In this document: positions 1-8,992 of the stretch, piece after piece
Layout: each line of letters opens with the position of its first letter
Numbering within the stretch: position 1 is the first letter of the stretch
Source: Promethearchaeota archaeon
Lineage (GTDB): Archaea > Asgardarchaeota > Lokiarchaeia > Sigyniarchaeales > SOKP01
DNA length: 39,714 bases
Direction: 5' to 3'
Assembly: GCA_016839585.1 (NCBI GenBank)
Contig: JAEOTZ010000080.1
Coordinates: 1 to 39,714 of the forward strand
Notes under the pieces: model-generated
Seen by the model: only the letters and a program-made list of their open reading frames with translations
Database searches by the model: none
What the model was told of the DNA's origin: nothing
Made by a program: the position numbers and the translations under genes

Positions 1-1
1 T

Positions 2-1861
2 ACCGGAAAAATACCTCCAGAGAAACGAACTTTATTATTTAACAATTCTAGAATAATTGTTTCTACTCCTCAAGTAATTAAAAATGATTTAATAAGGGGA
101 AGATATGATCTCACTCAAGTTTCACTAGTAATTTTTGATGAAGCACATAAAACAAAAGGAAATTACTCATACAATTTTATATCAAAAGAATATATTAACA
201 CTTGTAATGATCCTTTAATTTTAGGATTAACAGCCTCTCCAGGAAAGGATTTTGAACATATCCAAGAAATTTGTGATAATTTGTGTATTGAAAATATTGT
301 GTTTAAAAATTATGAGGACAAGGATGTTAAAGATTATATTCATGACATTGACACATATATTAATTTGGTAGATTTACCACTAGAAATTCTTGAAATAAGC
401 CAAATTTGGGATAATTTATTTAAAAATTTTTTAAGATTCTTCATAGAGAGACAACTAATAAATCCAAATAAAAGATATTATTCAAAATTAGATTTTTTAA
501 GAATTTCTCATGATTTAACTTTATCCTTGAAATATCTAGATTGTGTTGAATCAGAAATATTTGATGAGGAATTTCTAAATCATTTATTTTTTCAAGATCC
601 TAAACTTATTGATATTGTTAAAGAAAACCATTATGATATCCATTCAATTTTCTCCTATTGTTCAACCTGTATTTCTATACTTCATGCGAAAGATTTATTA
701 GAAACTCAAGAAATTTCTCTTTTTAAATCATTTTTAGATAAAATAATATCTAAAGTAGAACGAGATGTATTATCTGCTAAAAGAATTGTTAATTCTGAAC
801 AATTTAAACTTACAAATTCTATTATTGAAAAAGAAGGTTTATCTAAATTATCTCATCCAAAGATAAATAAAGCAATTGAAATTATTAAAGAAGAAATTGA
901 AGAATTTCAAAATAGAAAAATCATTCTTTTCACACAATATAGAGAATTAGCGGAATATTTGAAGAAAAAGTTAAAAAATGAATTCAGGAATGAACTTACT
1001 ATAGAGAAATTCATTGGACAGACAACTAAACAAGATGATATGGGATATTCACAAAGAATCCAAATAGAAATACTTGAAAAATTTCGAAATAATGAAATCA
1101 ATGTATTAATCGCAACAAGCGTAGCTGAAGAAGGTCTGGATATTCCAAATGTTGATGCTATAATTTTTTATGAATCTGTTCCTTCAGAAATCAGATTAAT
1201 TCAAAGGCGCGGTAGAACAGGAAGAACTAGTCCTGGTAGATGTTATATTCTGTTAACTGAAGGAACTATTGATATTCCTTTCCATATTGTTGCCCGAAGA
1301 AAAGAAAAATCAATGAATTCAGTATTATTAAATAAAAAACAATTAAAATTACAGAAGAATTTAAAAAGAAAGAAAATTACATTCCTTTCTCCTAAAAAAG
1401 AATTTTCAGAAATGGATTTAATCTATAATTTTAGAGAAAGGAAAGAAAGAGAAATAGAACTTTTAGCGAACCGTTCAATAGAAGATATCATTTCTCAATT
1501 AGACAAATATTATAGAAGTGCAGAGTATAAATCATTCAAAGACAGTGGTATAACCTTTTTTTCTGATTTAATAAAAATGGATGATATTAATTTAAAAAAT
1601 AAAGTTTTAAAAATAAAAAGGAAGACCCCCAAAATGCAGAAAGAGCATAAAGCTTATTTAAATAAGAATGTAAAATGTTTGATTAATTTAGCTAAAACTT
1701 ACAGTAAAAGTGGAAAAATAAATCTTAAAAAGTTTGAAGAACTCGCTCGAAATGAAGATATTGAAAATAAGAAATTTCATATTCATTTTAATCAAGCTTG
1801 TTATCTAGGATACTTAAAAAAGCAAAATGATTTTGTACATTTTGTTATGGATTTTGAATGA
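2..1861 (+). CDS. Hef/FANCM-like superfamily 2 helicase, 5' truncated by window edge
   Basis: The frame is open from base 2, so the gene begins outside the window; the first internal ATG (281) is not the true start. The visible 619 residues hold a DEAH box (137-148), the Hef-type motif III L-T-A-S-P-G (about 227-244), an inserted helical region of roughly 190 residues, and helicase domain 2 with I-L-F-T-Q-Y, S-V-A-E-E-G-L-D-I and motif VI QRRGRTGR (1202-1225). This order and the QRRGRTGR form are typical of archaeal Hef and eukaryotic FANCM/Mph1, which unwind forks and branched DNA. The Walker A region is upstream. Archaeal Hef often carries a C-terminal ERCC4 nuclease with helix-hairpin-helix; here the protein ends in a short lysine-rich helical tail with no ERK-D nuclease motif. 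A nuclease could be encoded separately. It converges on the next gene, 10 bases away. Confidence 0.88.
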   Translation, partial: TGKIPPEKRTLLFNNSRIIVSTPQVIKNDLIRGRYDLTQVSLVIFDEAHKTKGNYSYNFISKEYINTCNDPLILGLTASPGKDFEHIQEICDNLCIENIVFKNYEDKDVKDYIHDIDTYINLVDLPLEILEISQIWDNLFKNFLRFFIERQLINPNKRYYSKLDFLRISHDLTLSLKYLDCVESEIFDEEFLNHLFFQDPKLIDIVKENHYDIHSIFSYCSTCISILHAKDLLETQEISLFKSFLDKIISKVERDVLSAKRIVNSEQFKLTNSIIEKEGLSKLSHPKINKAIEIIKEEIEEFQNRKIILFTQYRELAEYLKKKLKNEFRNELTIEKFIGQTTKQDDMGYSQRIQIEILEKFRNNEINVLIATSVAEEGLDIPNVDAIIFYESVPSEIRLIQRRGRTGRTSPGRCYILLTEGTIDIPFHIVARRKEKSMNSVLLNKKQLKLQKNLKRKKITFLSPKKEFSEMDLIYNFRERKEREIELLANRSIEDIISQLDKYYRSAEYKSFKDSGITFFSDLIKMDDINLKNKVLKIKRKTPKMQKEHKAYLNKNVKCLINLAKTYSKSGKINLKKFEELARNEDIENKKFHIHFNQACYLGYLKKQNDFVHFVMDFE

Positions 1862-1871
1862 AATGAAATAG

Positions 1872-4800
1872 TCACTTAATTTTTTCATTTTTTTCCTTTT
1901 TCAGAAAGTAATATAATAAAAGAGCACCTGTAATTATCGCAGGTACTGCAATTACAGTAGGGTTACCTCCACTGAACATGAATAAATAGTATGAAATGGT
2001 TACAATTGAAGTAACTAAAGCTATGATGGGTCCATATTGCCTAGCAAAATTAGTTATATGACGTAAAACCATGTTTATTTTGAAATTTGTGCTTTTAATT
2101 ACTTCGAGTTCAGTTTCATCTAATTCATCTAATATATCAGGATTTTCATAATATATCCCGAACCTAGGGTCATATTTACCATTTAAATCTCCTTCACTAA
2201 TAAGATTTAATAAGTGATCTTGTATGTTTTGCTTTTTTATTTTTAATTCATGATTTAGAAACCCAATAGTCAAATATTCATTTGTTACTGCCTTAATTGT
2301 CATATCAATATAAGATTTCAGTACTAATCGTTCTAATGATTTAACTTTTTCACTTAGGATTTCGTTATATTCATTAATAAATTTATTATAATCTTCCAAA
2401 ATGTATTTTGATATCTGACCGAAATTCTTTGATTGCCTATTAAATTCTCTTATCTTATTATTAACATTTTTATTGATTTCTTTAATCTCCATTTCAATAT
2501 TCTTTGCTCTCTTTTGAACTATTAAATTTATTCTTTTAAATTCTTTAATTTCAATATTGTCTTCAACTTTTCTTTCTAAATTACCGAGTAATTGGCTTAA
2601 ATAAATTTTGTAATCATTAATAAAGCTCATTAATTTTTCTCGGAATGATTCGTGTTTCATCATGGTTATCTGATCATTGACCTCTTTAATTTTCTCCTCA
2701 TATTCATTTAACAAATTGTTTTTTTTCTTAACAAATAATTCCCTAATTTCAGGAACTAATTTATTTGAATCCTCAGTTTTATTCCAAAGATTTTTTAATT
2801 TTGCTTCAATTTTATGTTGAGTTTGGTTTAACTTTTCTTCAATTATTTTCTTTTTAGATTCAAAATCTTCTTGGATCTCTTCATGAGAATGAATTTGTTC
2901 GGTTTTTTTGAGTATAGTTGTAAAATGTTGCATAAATTCAATTTTTAAATTGTTATATTGTTTATCGATGACACTAATCATTTCATTAAAGAGAGCTAGA
3001 CCAGCCTTTATTTTTCTAATTGCTAATTTATCATTTTCTATAACAGATTCGAAATAACCCTTTGTTTCAACAAATTCTTCTCTTTCTTGATTAATTTGAA
3101 GCTCATTTACTTTATTATAGAATTGGTTTGGGATAACATTTTCAAAAATTTTCAAGTCATTAATTCGATTTTGAAGTTCAAGCATATTTACATTTAAAGT
3201 TCTTTTCCTTATACTCGAATCGTAAAGTGCCAAAATTTTTCCTATTCTTTCTCGGTTTAATTTTAATAATTGATTGTCAATATAGTTTCTAAGTTCTTTA
3301 TTCAAATAATAATTGTTTGTATGAACAAGTAGATATTTATCATCTTCATTAAGTTCTGCATTTATTTTAGAGATATCAATCATATCTTTAATTCTATTTA
3401 TTAATACTTTACAGCTTAGGTTTAAATCATTTTTTAAATCGCTTAACTTAACATAATTTGATTTTTTCTCATAAGCAAATAAGTTGATTCTTTTTGAAAT
3501 AATATCATTTATATATTTATCTTTTAAGGCTGGTATCTCATTACTTAGAAATTCTTTAAATTTTTCCCATTGTATTATGGTTACTTTCGATTTTTCTTCG
3601 AAATCATCAATATTTTTTTTACATTTAATTAATTTCTTTAAATAAATATTATTAGCAGCTTCAAATATGGCTATAAAATCATCAAAACCTTTAAGAACGT
3701 TATTGATTTTGAGAATTTTCATTTGATCTAATTGGTTTTTATAGTTGTTCAATTCTGTTTTAAATTTACCAACTTCTTGTGATACAAAATTATCAAAATC
3801 TTCAATCTGAGTATGATTCCTCTCAATAACCACTTTATTCTTTAATGATTGGACCCTTTCTGCTATTAATTCAATGATATTCTCTTCCAAATTATCTAGT
3901 GCTTCCAATAAATAACCATATAGAAGATAAAGTTTTTGTTTGGTTTTAATATCTTTTTTGACTCTTGATTGGATTTCTTTAATTTCTTTTGTTTTTTTAT
4001 CTAAAAGTACATCAGATTCTTGTTTAATAACATTAAATGCTTCTTGAAATAGATTGTTATCAGTAATATTCTTAGTTTTTTCACTTATTTCCAATATCTC
4101 AATTTTAACTCTTTCTTTAATATCATCAACCTTTCTCATATTAGTAATAAAGAATTGAAAACCAGAGGTATAATAGCTAAAAATAGATTCAAAATTTTCT
4201 TTAAAACTTAACCAATCACCAATAACTTTTTTATGTTTATTTAGAACACTTTTTTCTTTTGTAGTAACTTGTTGAGAGACATTGTAAATTATATTATCAT
4301 ATTTACTGACACTTTTTGAAATTTTATCAAATTCCTGAACAATAAAATCGAATTTTTCATTACTATAACCTTGTTCAAAAGTTTCCCTAAACAAATTTCT
4401 AAAATCATCAAGTTTTTTTGTAATTTCCTCAGTAATACTCCCAATTTTTTCTTCTAATTTTTCTAGTAGGTTACTTATATCTCTTAGATTTTCTTTTTCG
4501 AAAATTTTCTCTTTTAAATATGAATCAATTTCGCTTAAACTTTTTTGTATTACAGAATAAACTTTATTCCATTGAGCAATATCAGATTTTAGCAATGTCT
4601 GAATGTTGAGATAATATAATTCCTCATTAAATGAATTTTCGATATTTTCATTAAGAAAATCAGCATCCATTAATGCATTTCTTACAATAAATTTTAACCT
4701 TTCTTTTGCATAATTAATCTCATCTAAGATTAGATAGGATTCAATTTCATCCTTTATTTGTGAAGTAATATTTTTTAATTTTAAAGTCATATTATAAATA

Positions 4801-6254
4801 TCGTTCTTTATATCCTTCAATTTCTCTTTCTCATTTAATATCTGCTCTAAATTTATCTCTGTATCACAAATTATTATTCTTTCAAGAAAGAAATCCAAAT
4901 AAAACCTCTTCTTCACTAATTTACCCTTAAAAAAATTACGTTGAATCAATTGATCTACTAGGGGAATAATATCATCTTTTAATTTTAAGGATTTAAATGG
5001 ATATTTAGATTTACAATCCTTAAATATTTTTTTGAGGGATATTATACTCTTATTTGAAAGTTGATTATATATCTCTTGAGCAATAACCCTTTTCCCTTGA
5101 CTTAGGTTGCGTGTAAAATTTTTAAATTCAATCTTATTATTTAAGATCTTTAAATTAAAATTATAGCTCAGATTTATATATGAGATTATTTCTTCAATCA
5201 CATTTGATAAACCAAACGTACTTTTTATTTGATTTAAATCAACATATTTCTCTTTTTCTAATTGTCTATATAATAACCTTTCAATTTCATTGATAAATTT
5301 TTTCCATATCAATGACAAAAGAATGATTAATTTTGAAATATCAATTAATTTATTTAAATTCCAACCTGCCTGATTGTTTAATATTTCAACAATTTTAATA
5401 TTAATAAAAGAAAATATACCAGCAGGATTATAATCTAATAACCATGAAAAATTCTCAAGGCCATATACTATCCAAAAGGTAGTATCAATTTCTCCAATTT
5501 GTTTAAAACTAAATCCACCATTTTCTCTTTGAAATTGGTGGAAGTATTGAATATCCTTTTCACTAACTTCAGAATTTAGATCTAAAAATTTCAAACATAA
5601 TAACTTAAAAATTAGAGAGGGATTTCTTTTTCTGTCACTAATATATGAACGAAATTTATCCTTTTTTAGACGGATATCAATTCCTAGAATAGTAAATATT
5701 TCTATTACGTAATATAATGTCTTTACTGCTAAAGGCTTTTTATCAATTTCACAACTTTTTTCCAGACAATGTAAAAATCCATTTCCTTTCCTGTGAGTTA
5801 AAATAAAATTTATAATTTCTTCTCTAAATTGGTCTTGATCTGATATGGCAAAGTATTCATCAAAAAGTCCTAAGAGTTTCAAACTGGAAAGAGCAAAATA
5901 AGTGGACCAAATATCAGGTATATTTGGGGAATCAGGTTTAAATTTAAAACCTATTTGATTATTTTTATGAATTTCACATTTTTTAATATATTCAAATATT
6001 TCATTTCTAAATTCATACTTATCTTTTTTAAGATATTTCCTTAATAACAGGAACCAATAAATCATTTTAATGTTTAAAGCCTCATTAGCAAGTAAAGTTT
6101 TATTAAAATTTTGATAGAATTCTACAACTTTATCATAACCACTAAGATAATAAGTCCCTATTTCTCTTCCTTTTTTGAGCACAAATGATTTAAATGGTTC
6201 CTTTTTAAATTCCGTAATATACGGATAAGCTGTTTTTTGTTCAATTACTGTCAA
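1872..6254 (-). CDS. Giant coiled-coil protein with toroid-like N-terminus, winged-helix-like modules and C-terminal membrane hairpin
   Basis: A 1460-residue protein with a TTG start and no clear Shine-Dalgarno site. Residues 1-330 are helical, with prenyltransferase/squalene-cyclase-like repeat signatures (G-N-G-F-L-H-C near 157-163; E-N-G-G-F-S-F near 244-250, followed by T-T-F-W-I-V-Y-G-L). Residues about 336-380 and 390-452 look like winged-helix modules, as do 931-978 and about 1318-1372 (ending in L-N-G-K-Y-D-P-R-F-G-I-Y-Y). Long, charged heptad-rich helices rich in Lys, Glu, Ile and Asn fill 460-930 and 980-1310. Two hydrophobic segments (about 1410-1427 and 1433-1450) split by S-G-G-N-P form a C-terminal hairpin before a lysine tail, so the bulk should be cytoplasmic and membrane-tethered. 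No enzyme motif is visible. It could be a tether, a scaffold or a PCI/UFL1-like adaptor; function unknown. Domain calls rest on pattern reading only. Confidence 0.85.
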   Translation of the reverse strand: MTVIEQKTAYPYITEFKKEPFKSFVLKKGREIGTYYLSGYDKVVEFYQNFNKTLLANEALNIKMIYWFLLLRKYLKKDKYEFRNEIFEYIKKCEIHKNNQIGFKFKPDSPNIPDIWSTYFALSSLKLLGLFDEYFAISDQDQFREEIINFILTHRKGNGFLHCLEKSCEIDKKPLAVKTLYYVIEIFTILGIDIRLKKDKFRSYISDRKRNPSLIFKLLCLKFLDLNSEVSEKDIQYFHQFQRENGGFSFKQIGEIDTTFWIVYGLENFSWLLDYNPAGIFSFINIKIVEILNNQAGWNLNKLIDISKLIILLSLIWKKFINEIERLLYRQLEKEKYVDLNQIKSTFGLSNVIEEIISYINLSYNFNLKILNNKIEFKNFTRNLSQGKRVIAQEIYNQLSNKSIISLKKIFKDCKSKYPFKSLKLKDDIIPLVDQLIQRNFFKGKLVKKRFYLDFFLERIIICDTEINLEQILNEKEKLKDIKNDIYNMTLKLKNITSQIKDEIESYLILDEINYAKERLKFIVRNALMDADFLNENIENSFNEELYYLNIQTLLKSDIAQWNKVYSVIQKSLSEIDSYLKEKIFEKENLRDISNLLEKLEEKIGSITEEITKKLDDFRNLFRETFEQGYSNEKFDFIVQEFDKISKSVSKYDNIIYNVSQQVTTKEKSVLNKHKKVIGDWLSFKENFESIFSYYTSGFQFFITNMRKVDDIKERVKIEILEISEKTKNITDNNLFQEAFNVIKQESDVLLDKKTKEIKEIQSRVKKDIKTKQKLYLLYGYLLEALDNLEENIIELIAERVQSLKNKVVIERNHTQIEDFDNFVSQEVGKFKTELNNYKNQLDQMKILKINNVLKGFDDFIAIFEAANNIYLKKLIKCKKNIDDFEEKSKVTIIQWEKFKEFLSNEIPALKDKYINDIISKRINLFAYEKKSNYVKLSDLKNDLNLSCKVLINRIKDMIDISKINAELNEDDKYLLVHTNNYYLNKELRNYIDNQLLKLNRERIGKILALYDSSIRKRTLNVNMLELQNRINDLKIFENVIPNQFYNKVNELQINQEREEFVETKGYFESVIENDKLAIRKIKAGLALFNEMISVIDKQYNNLKIEFMQHFTTILKKTEQIHSHEEIQEDFESKKKIIEEKLNQTQHKIEAKLKNLWNKTEDSNKLVPEIRELFVKKKNNLLNEYEEKIKEVNDQITMMKHESFREKLMSFINDYKIYLSQLLGNLERKVEDNIEIKEFKRINLIVQKRAKNIEMEIKEINKNVNNKIREFNRQSKNFGQISKYILEDYNKFINEYNEILSEKVKSLERLVLKSYIDMTIKAVTNEYLTIGFLNHELKIKKQNIQDHLLNLISEGDLNGKYDPRFGIYYENPDILDELDETELEVIKSTNFKINMVLRHITNFARQYGPIIALVTSIVTISYYLFMFSGGNPTVIAVPAIITGALLLYYFLKKEKNEKIK

Positions 6255-6515
6255 ATATAAATAAAACCCCTAAAATAATAATTTTAAAATATTAATATTT
6301 TTCTTTTAGGATCAAATATAATAATATGAACATTTATTTTTTTGGGAATATTTTTATATTTGATTTTTCAATCCACTAAAAAGACATAAAACTTAACCTC
6401 TTGTGTAAAATATCACTAAATATTAATAACTTGTTAAAGTTAAAAAGAGATGGGATACAACTTATTCATTTCAAAAAACCCTTCTAATCCCTATTTTTGT
6501 TTGCTAGATAATTTT

Positions 6516-7121
6516 TTACCTAGTTTTTTTGTTAATATAGAGACAAACTGCTGCAAAAATGAGTGAAACTGTAATAATATATAATATATTCCTTAATACA
6601 AATAGATTTATTCTTCTAGGGAGATCTAAATAAACATACCAAGCTTCGGATAAACTTGAAGTTCCATTTGGCGAAGAATCTTTTGCCCAAACCCGTATAA
6701 TGTAAAAAATCCTATTTACATAAGTACTTAAATTCTCCCAGTTATAAGTCCATATATCACCTCCAGATGAGGTCATTGAAGCATTTATTAATAAATTTGT
6801 CAAATTCGAAATTTGGACTCGAACATTTCCATATGAAGGAGGATTTTCATCTGTTATATTTACAATTACCTCATAAGATTTCGTTTCTATTTTAGTATAA
6901 TTTAAATTAGGTTGAATAAAAGTGATATTTGGACCAGTTAAATCAGGCTGATTGAGATATATTGAGAACTCATCCTGATATAACTCTCTATTTTCAATGT
7001 TATTGTTCAAAATAAAATCCATATTCAGGTTTAGTGCTATAATTGTTACTGTAGAAAATATCAAACATACCATAATAAGTGGAAATTTGACTTTATTGTT
7101 CCTTTTTTGCACCCTTGTCAC
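6516..7121 (-). CDS. Membrane-anchored ectodomain protein, Ig-like beta-sandwich
   Basis: A 201-residue protein starting at GTG (a second GTG lies three codons on). Residues 13-34 form a signal anchor, about 60-168 a beta-rich ectodomain with several N-X-S/T sequons, and about 173-195 a C-terminal transmembrane helix followed by K-K-T-R. The segment G-P-N-I-T-F-I-Q-P, then a Y-E-V-I-V-N-I-T-D-E-N-P-P stretch, and a late Y-I-I-R-V-W-A-K-D-S strand resemble bacterial and archaeal Ig-like or cadherin-like surface domains in which a D-E-N or D-x-S-P turn precedes the next strand. This suggests a small cell-surface protein displayed outside the membrane. It lies 153 bases downstream of the secreted peptidase on the same strand and may share its transcript. 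No specific family is recognised. Confidence 0.7.
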   Translation of the reverse strand: MTRVQKRNNKVKFPLIMVCLIFSTVTIIALNLNMDFILNNNIENRELYQDEFSIYLNQPDLTGPNITFIQPNLNYTKIETKSYEVIVNITDENPPSYGNVRVQISNLTNLLINASMTSSGGDIWTYNWENLSTYVNRIFYIIRVWAKDSSPNGTSSLSEAWYVYLDLPRRINLFVLRNILYIITVSLIFAAVCLYINKKTR

Positions 7122-7274
7122 AGAAACTTGATTGAAATATTTAATTTAGAAATAATTCTAATTTTAATATAAATTTTGAGTAATTGAAGAAAGTTCTTTC
7201 TTAAAATTGAAAAAGATAAGGATATCTTCAAATTTTATTTAAGAAAGATGAGAACAAAAAAAGAAAAAAATTAT

Positions 7275-8789
7275 TTATAAACTAGGATTGCTGGTAAAAT
7301 TCCATGTGTCTTTTATACCTAAATTATCTTGTATCAAAGGATTTTGGATAACTTGTACATGTAAAGGTGGGTTTCTTGTTGGAATCCAATTAATAGCAAA
7401 ATTATAAGCTGCCCCTATAGTTTTATTTTGATCTAATTGATCCCAGAATGGATGAAAAAACCATGAACCGGCAAAACCATCTGGATTTTTGTTGTTTATC
7501 CAATACCACGCTAATCGGTCAGATGAAGCACTGACAAATATACAATTAGGCAAATCATACCAACTGCTTCCAATATTCTTATTTTCATTTAAGAAGTTAC
7601 CACTAAAGCAACAATCAACACAAATTAACATTCTCACGCAATCTATTTCTTTTACTAAATCATAGAATTCAAATTCATCTATAAAACTATTATCTGCTTC
7701 AAAATGAAAGGTTGCATTTCCATCACCTAATCTAGCATTTGAACCATGATCCACCATGTAAATTATCAGTTGATCTTTTGGCTTGATCCCAGAAGCAAAT
7801 GATCCTGAATAACTAAAATTTAACTCTTGTTTGAACCTTGCGGCAGTTACATTTTCATGTGCTACATCAATAACCGCTGGTTCTGTACCATGGATTAAAT
7901 CATTTGGATATATATCAAAAAAATCTATATCAATAACACCATCAGCATCGTCTTTGTAATAAAGCATTAAAAAGATATCATCATCAAAATAGCCATGATT
8001 CTTTAATACCCAATATGCTTGAAGGGCTTGAGCAGGAAAACCATCCGAGTTAATACCAGGTGGGGGTGGGGGTGGATCTGGATCTGTTGGATCTGTTAAA
8101 TTAACTTGAATCCATCTATCAATAATTACATCATCATAATATAGTTCATTATCAGGGCCTGGCGCGAAAATACCTTCAGTATATAGGATCAATTTTAATT
8201 TTACAATTTCATTACCAGATTCATTATTACAAACTCCCAGTGCATTAATTGGAATCCATTCATTCATTATAGGATTAACATCAGCTGACCAGTTTGACCA
8301 ATCTGTTCTCACTACCTGATCGGCTGAATCTAGCCATTGTAAGCCAATTCGAATCCCATTACCAGTAATTGGTGCGGAACTGTTGAGATATATCTGTGTC
8401 GACATGTTATAAAACGCATATTCAGTTAAATTATAAAAGGAATTCCAATTGAACGTATAACTCGCAGAAACATTAAGACCAGGTGCTTCAGGACGAATAA
8501 CTAAAGATCCATTAGTTTTATCTCCAAATTCTATCCAATCCGGATCACTAAAGATTCCCGTGAAATTCCATGTTCCAGGGGGAATTTCATGAGTAGAATC
8601 TAGACTTACATCCCATTCGGGTTCTTCTTCACTCCCATAAAAATCATTCGCACTGCAAACTATTATCGCTTTTCTTGTTCCTTTTTCAGTCGGTTTTTCT
8701 TCGAGAGGAATTAATAATGTAACTAAACCCACAATCAATACTATGGTAATAACCACTACGATAGTCGGAACTAATTTTCTCTTAGTCAT
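7275..8789 (-). CDS. Secreted C13/caspase-like (clan CD) cysteine peptidase with inserted beta-sandwich domain
   Basis: A 504-residue protein with an N-terminal signal anchor (residues 7-28). The first strand of the peptidase fold appears at 40-48 (K-A-I-I-V-C-S-A-N-D) but the rest resumes only at about 250, after a Trp/Asn-rich, sequon-rich beta domain like a carbohydrate-binding module (70-230) and a proline linker (232-245). The catalytic block holds L-I-I-Y-M-V-D-H-G-S with His348 and M-L-I-C-V-D-C-C-F-S-G with Cys394, matching the D-x-C-x-S-G pattern of clan CD. D-D-D-I-F-L-M-L-Y (269-277) is typical of C13 (legumain/GPI8) folds. It ends without a C-terminal membrane helix, so the N-terminal anchor probably holds it outside the cell. 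Substrate unknown; self-processing, surface-protein maturation or transamidation are possible. Start ATG at 8789. Confidence 0.85.
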   Translation of the reverse strand: MTKRKLVPTIVVVITIVLIVGLVTLLIPLEEKPTEKGTRKAIIVCSANDFYGSEEEPEWDVSLDSTHEIPPGTWNFTGIFSDPDWIEFGDKTNGSLVIRPEAPGLNVSASYTFNWNSFYNLTEYAFYNMSTQIYLNSSAPITGNGIRIGLQWLDSADQVVRTDWSNWSADVNPIMNEWIPINALGVCNNESGNEIVKLKLILYTEGIFAPGPDNELYYDDVIIDRWIQVNLTDPTDPDPPPPPPGINSDGFPAQALQAYWVLKNHGYFDDDIFLMLYYKDDADGVIDIDFFDIYPNDLIHGTEPAVIDVAHENVTAARFKQELNFSYSGSFASGIKPKDQLIIYMVDHGSNARLGDGNATFHFEADNSFIDEFEFYDLVKEIDCVRMLICVDCCFSGNFLNENKNIGSSWYDLPNCIFVSASSDRLAWYWINNKNPDGFAGSWFFHPFWDQLDQNKTIGAAYNFAINWIPTRNPPLHVQVIQNPLIQDNLGIKDTWNFTSNPSL

Positions 8790-8992
8790 AAGATTTCACT
8801 ACATTGAAAAATATATTCTTTAATAAAACTATTGTTTCATCGAATTTTTAAATTTATCTTCTCCATTAAAACTATTTTTGCAATATTTCAATAAAATGAA
8901 ATGTGAATCGATTAATATAGTCTTAAATGAAAAAAAATATTAAAAAAGAAATAGGTTTAAATGAGCTATTCGCTCATACTTTCAGTTCCTCT

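Noticed and set aside
281-1861. Helicase gene starting at the ATG at 281
   Set aside because: The same frame is open from base 2 and carries the DEAH box and T-A-S motif upstream of that ATG.
1872-6254. SMC/Rad50-type ATPase
   Set aside because: Long coiled coils suggested it, but there is no Walker A, Walker B or signature motif, and the C-terminus is a membrane hairpin.
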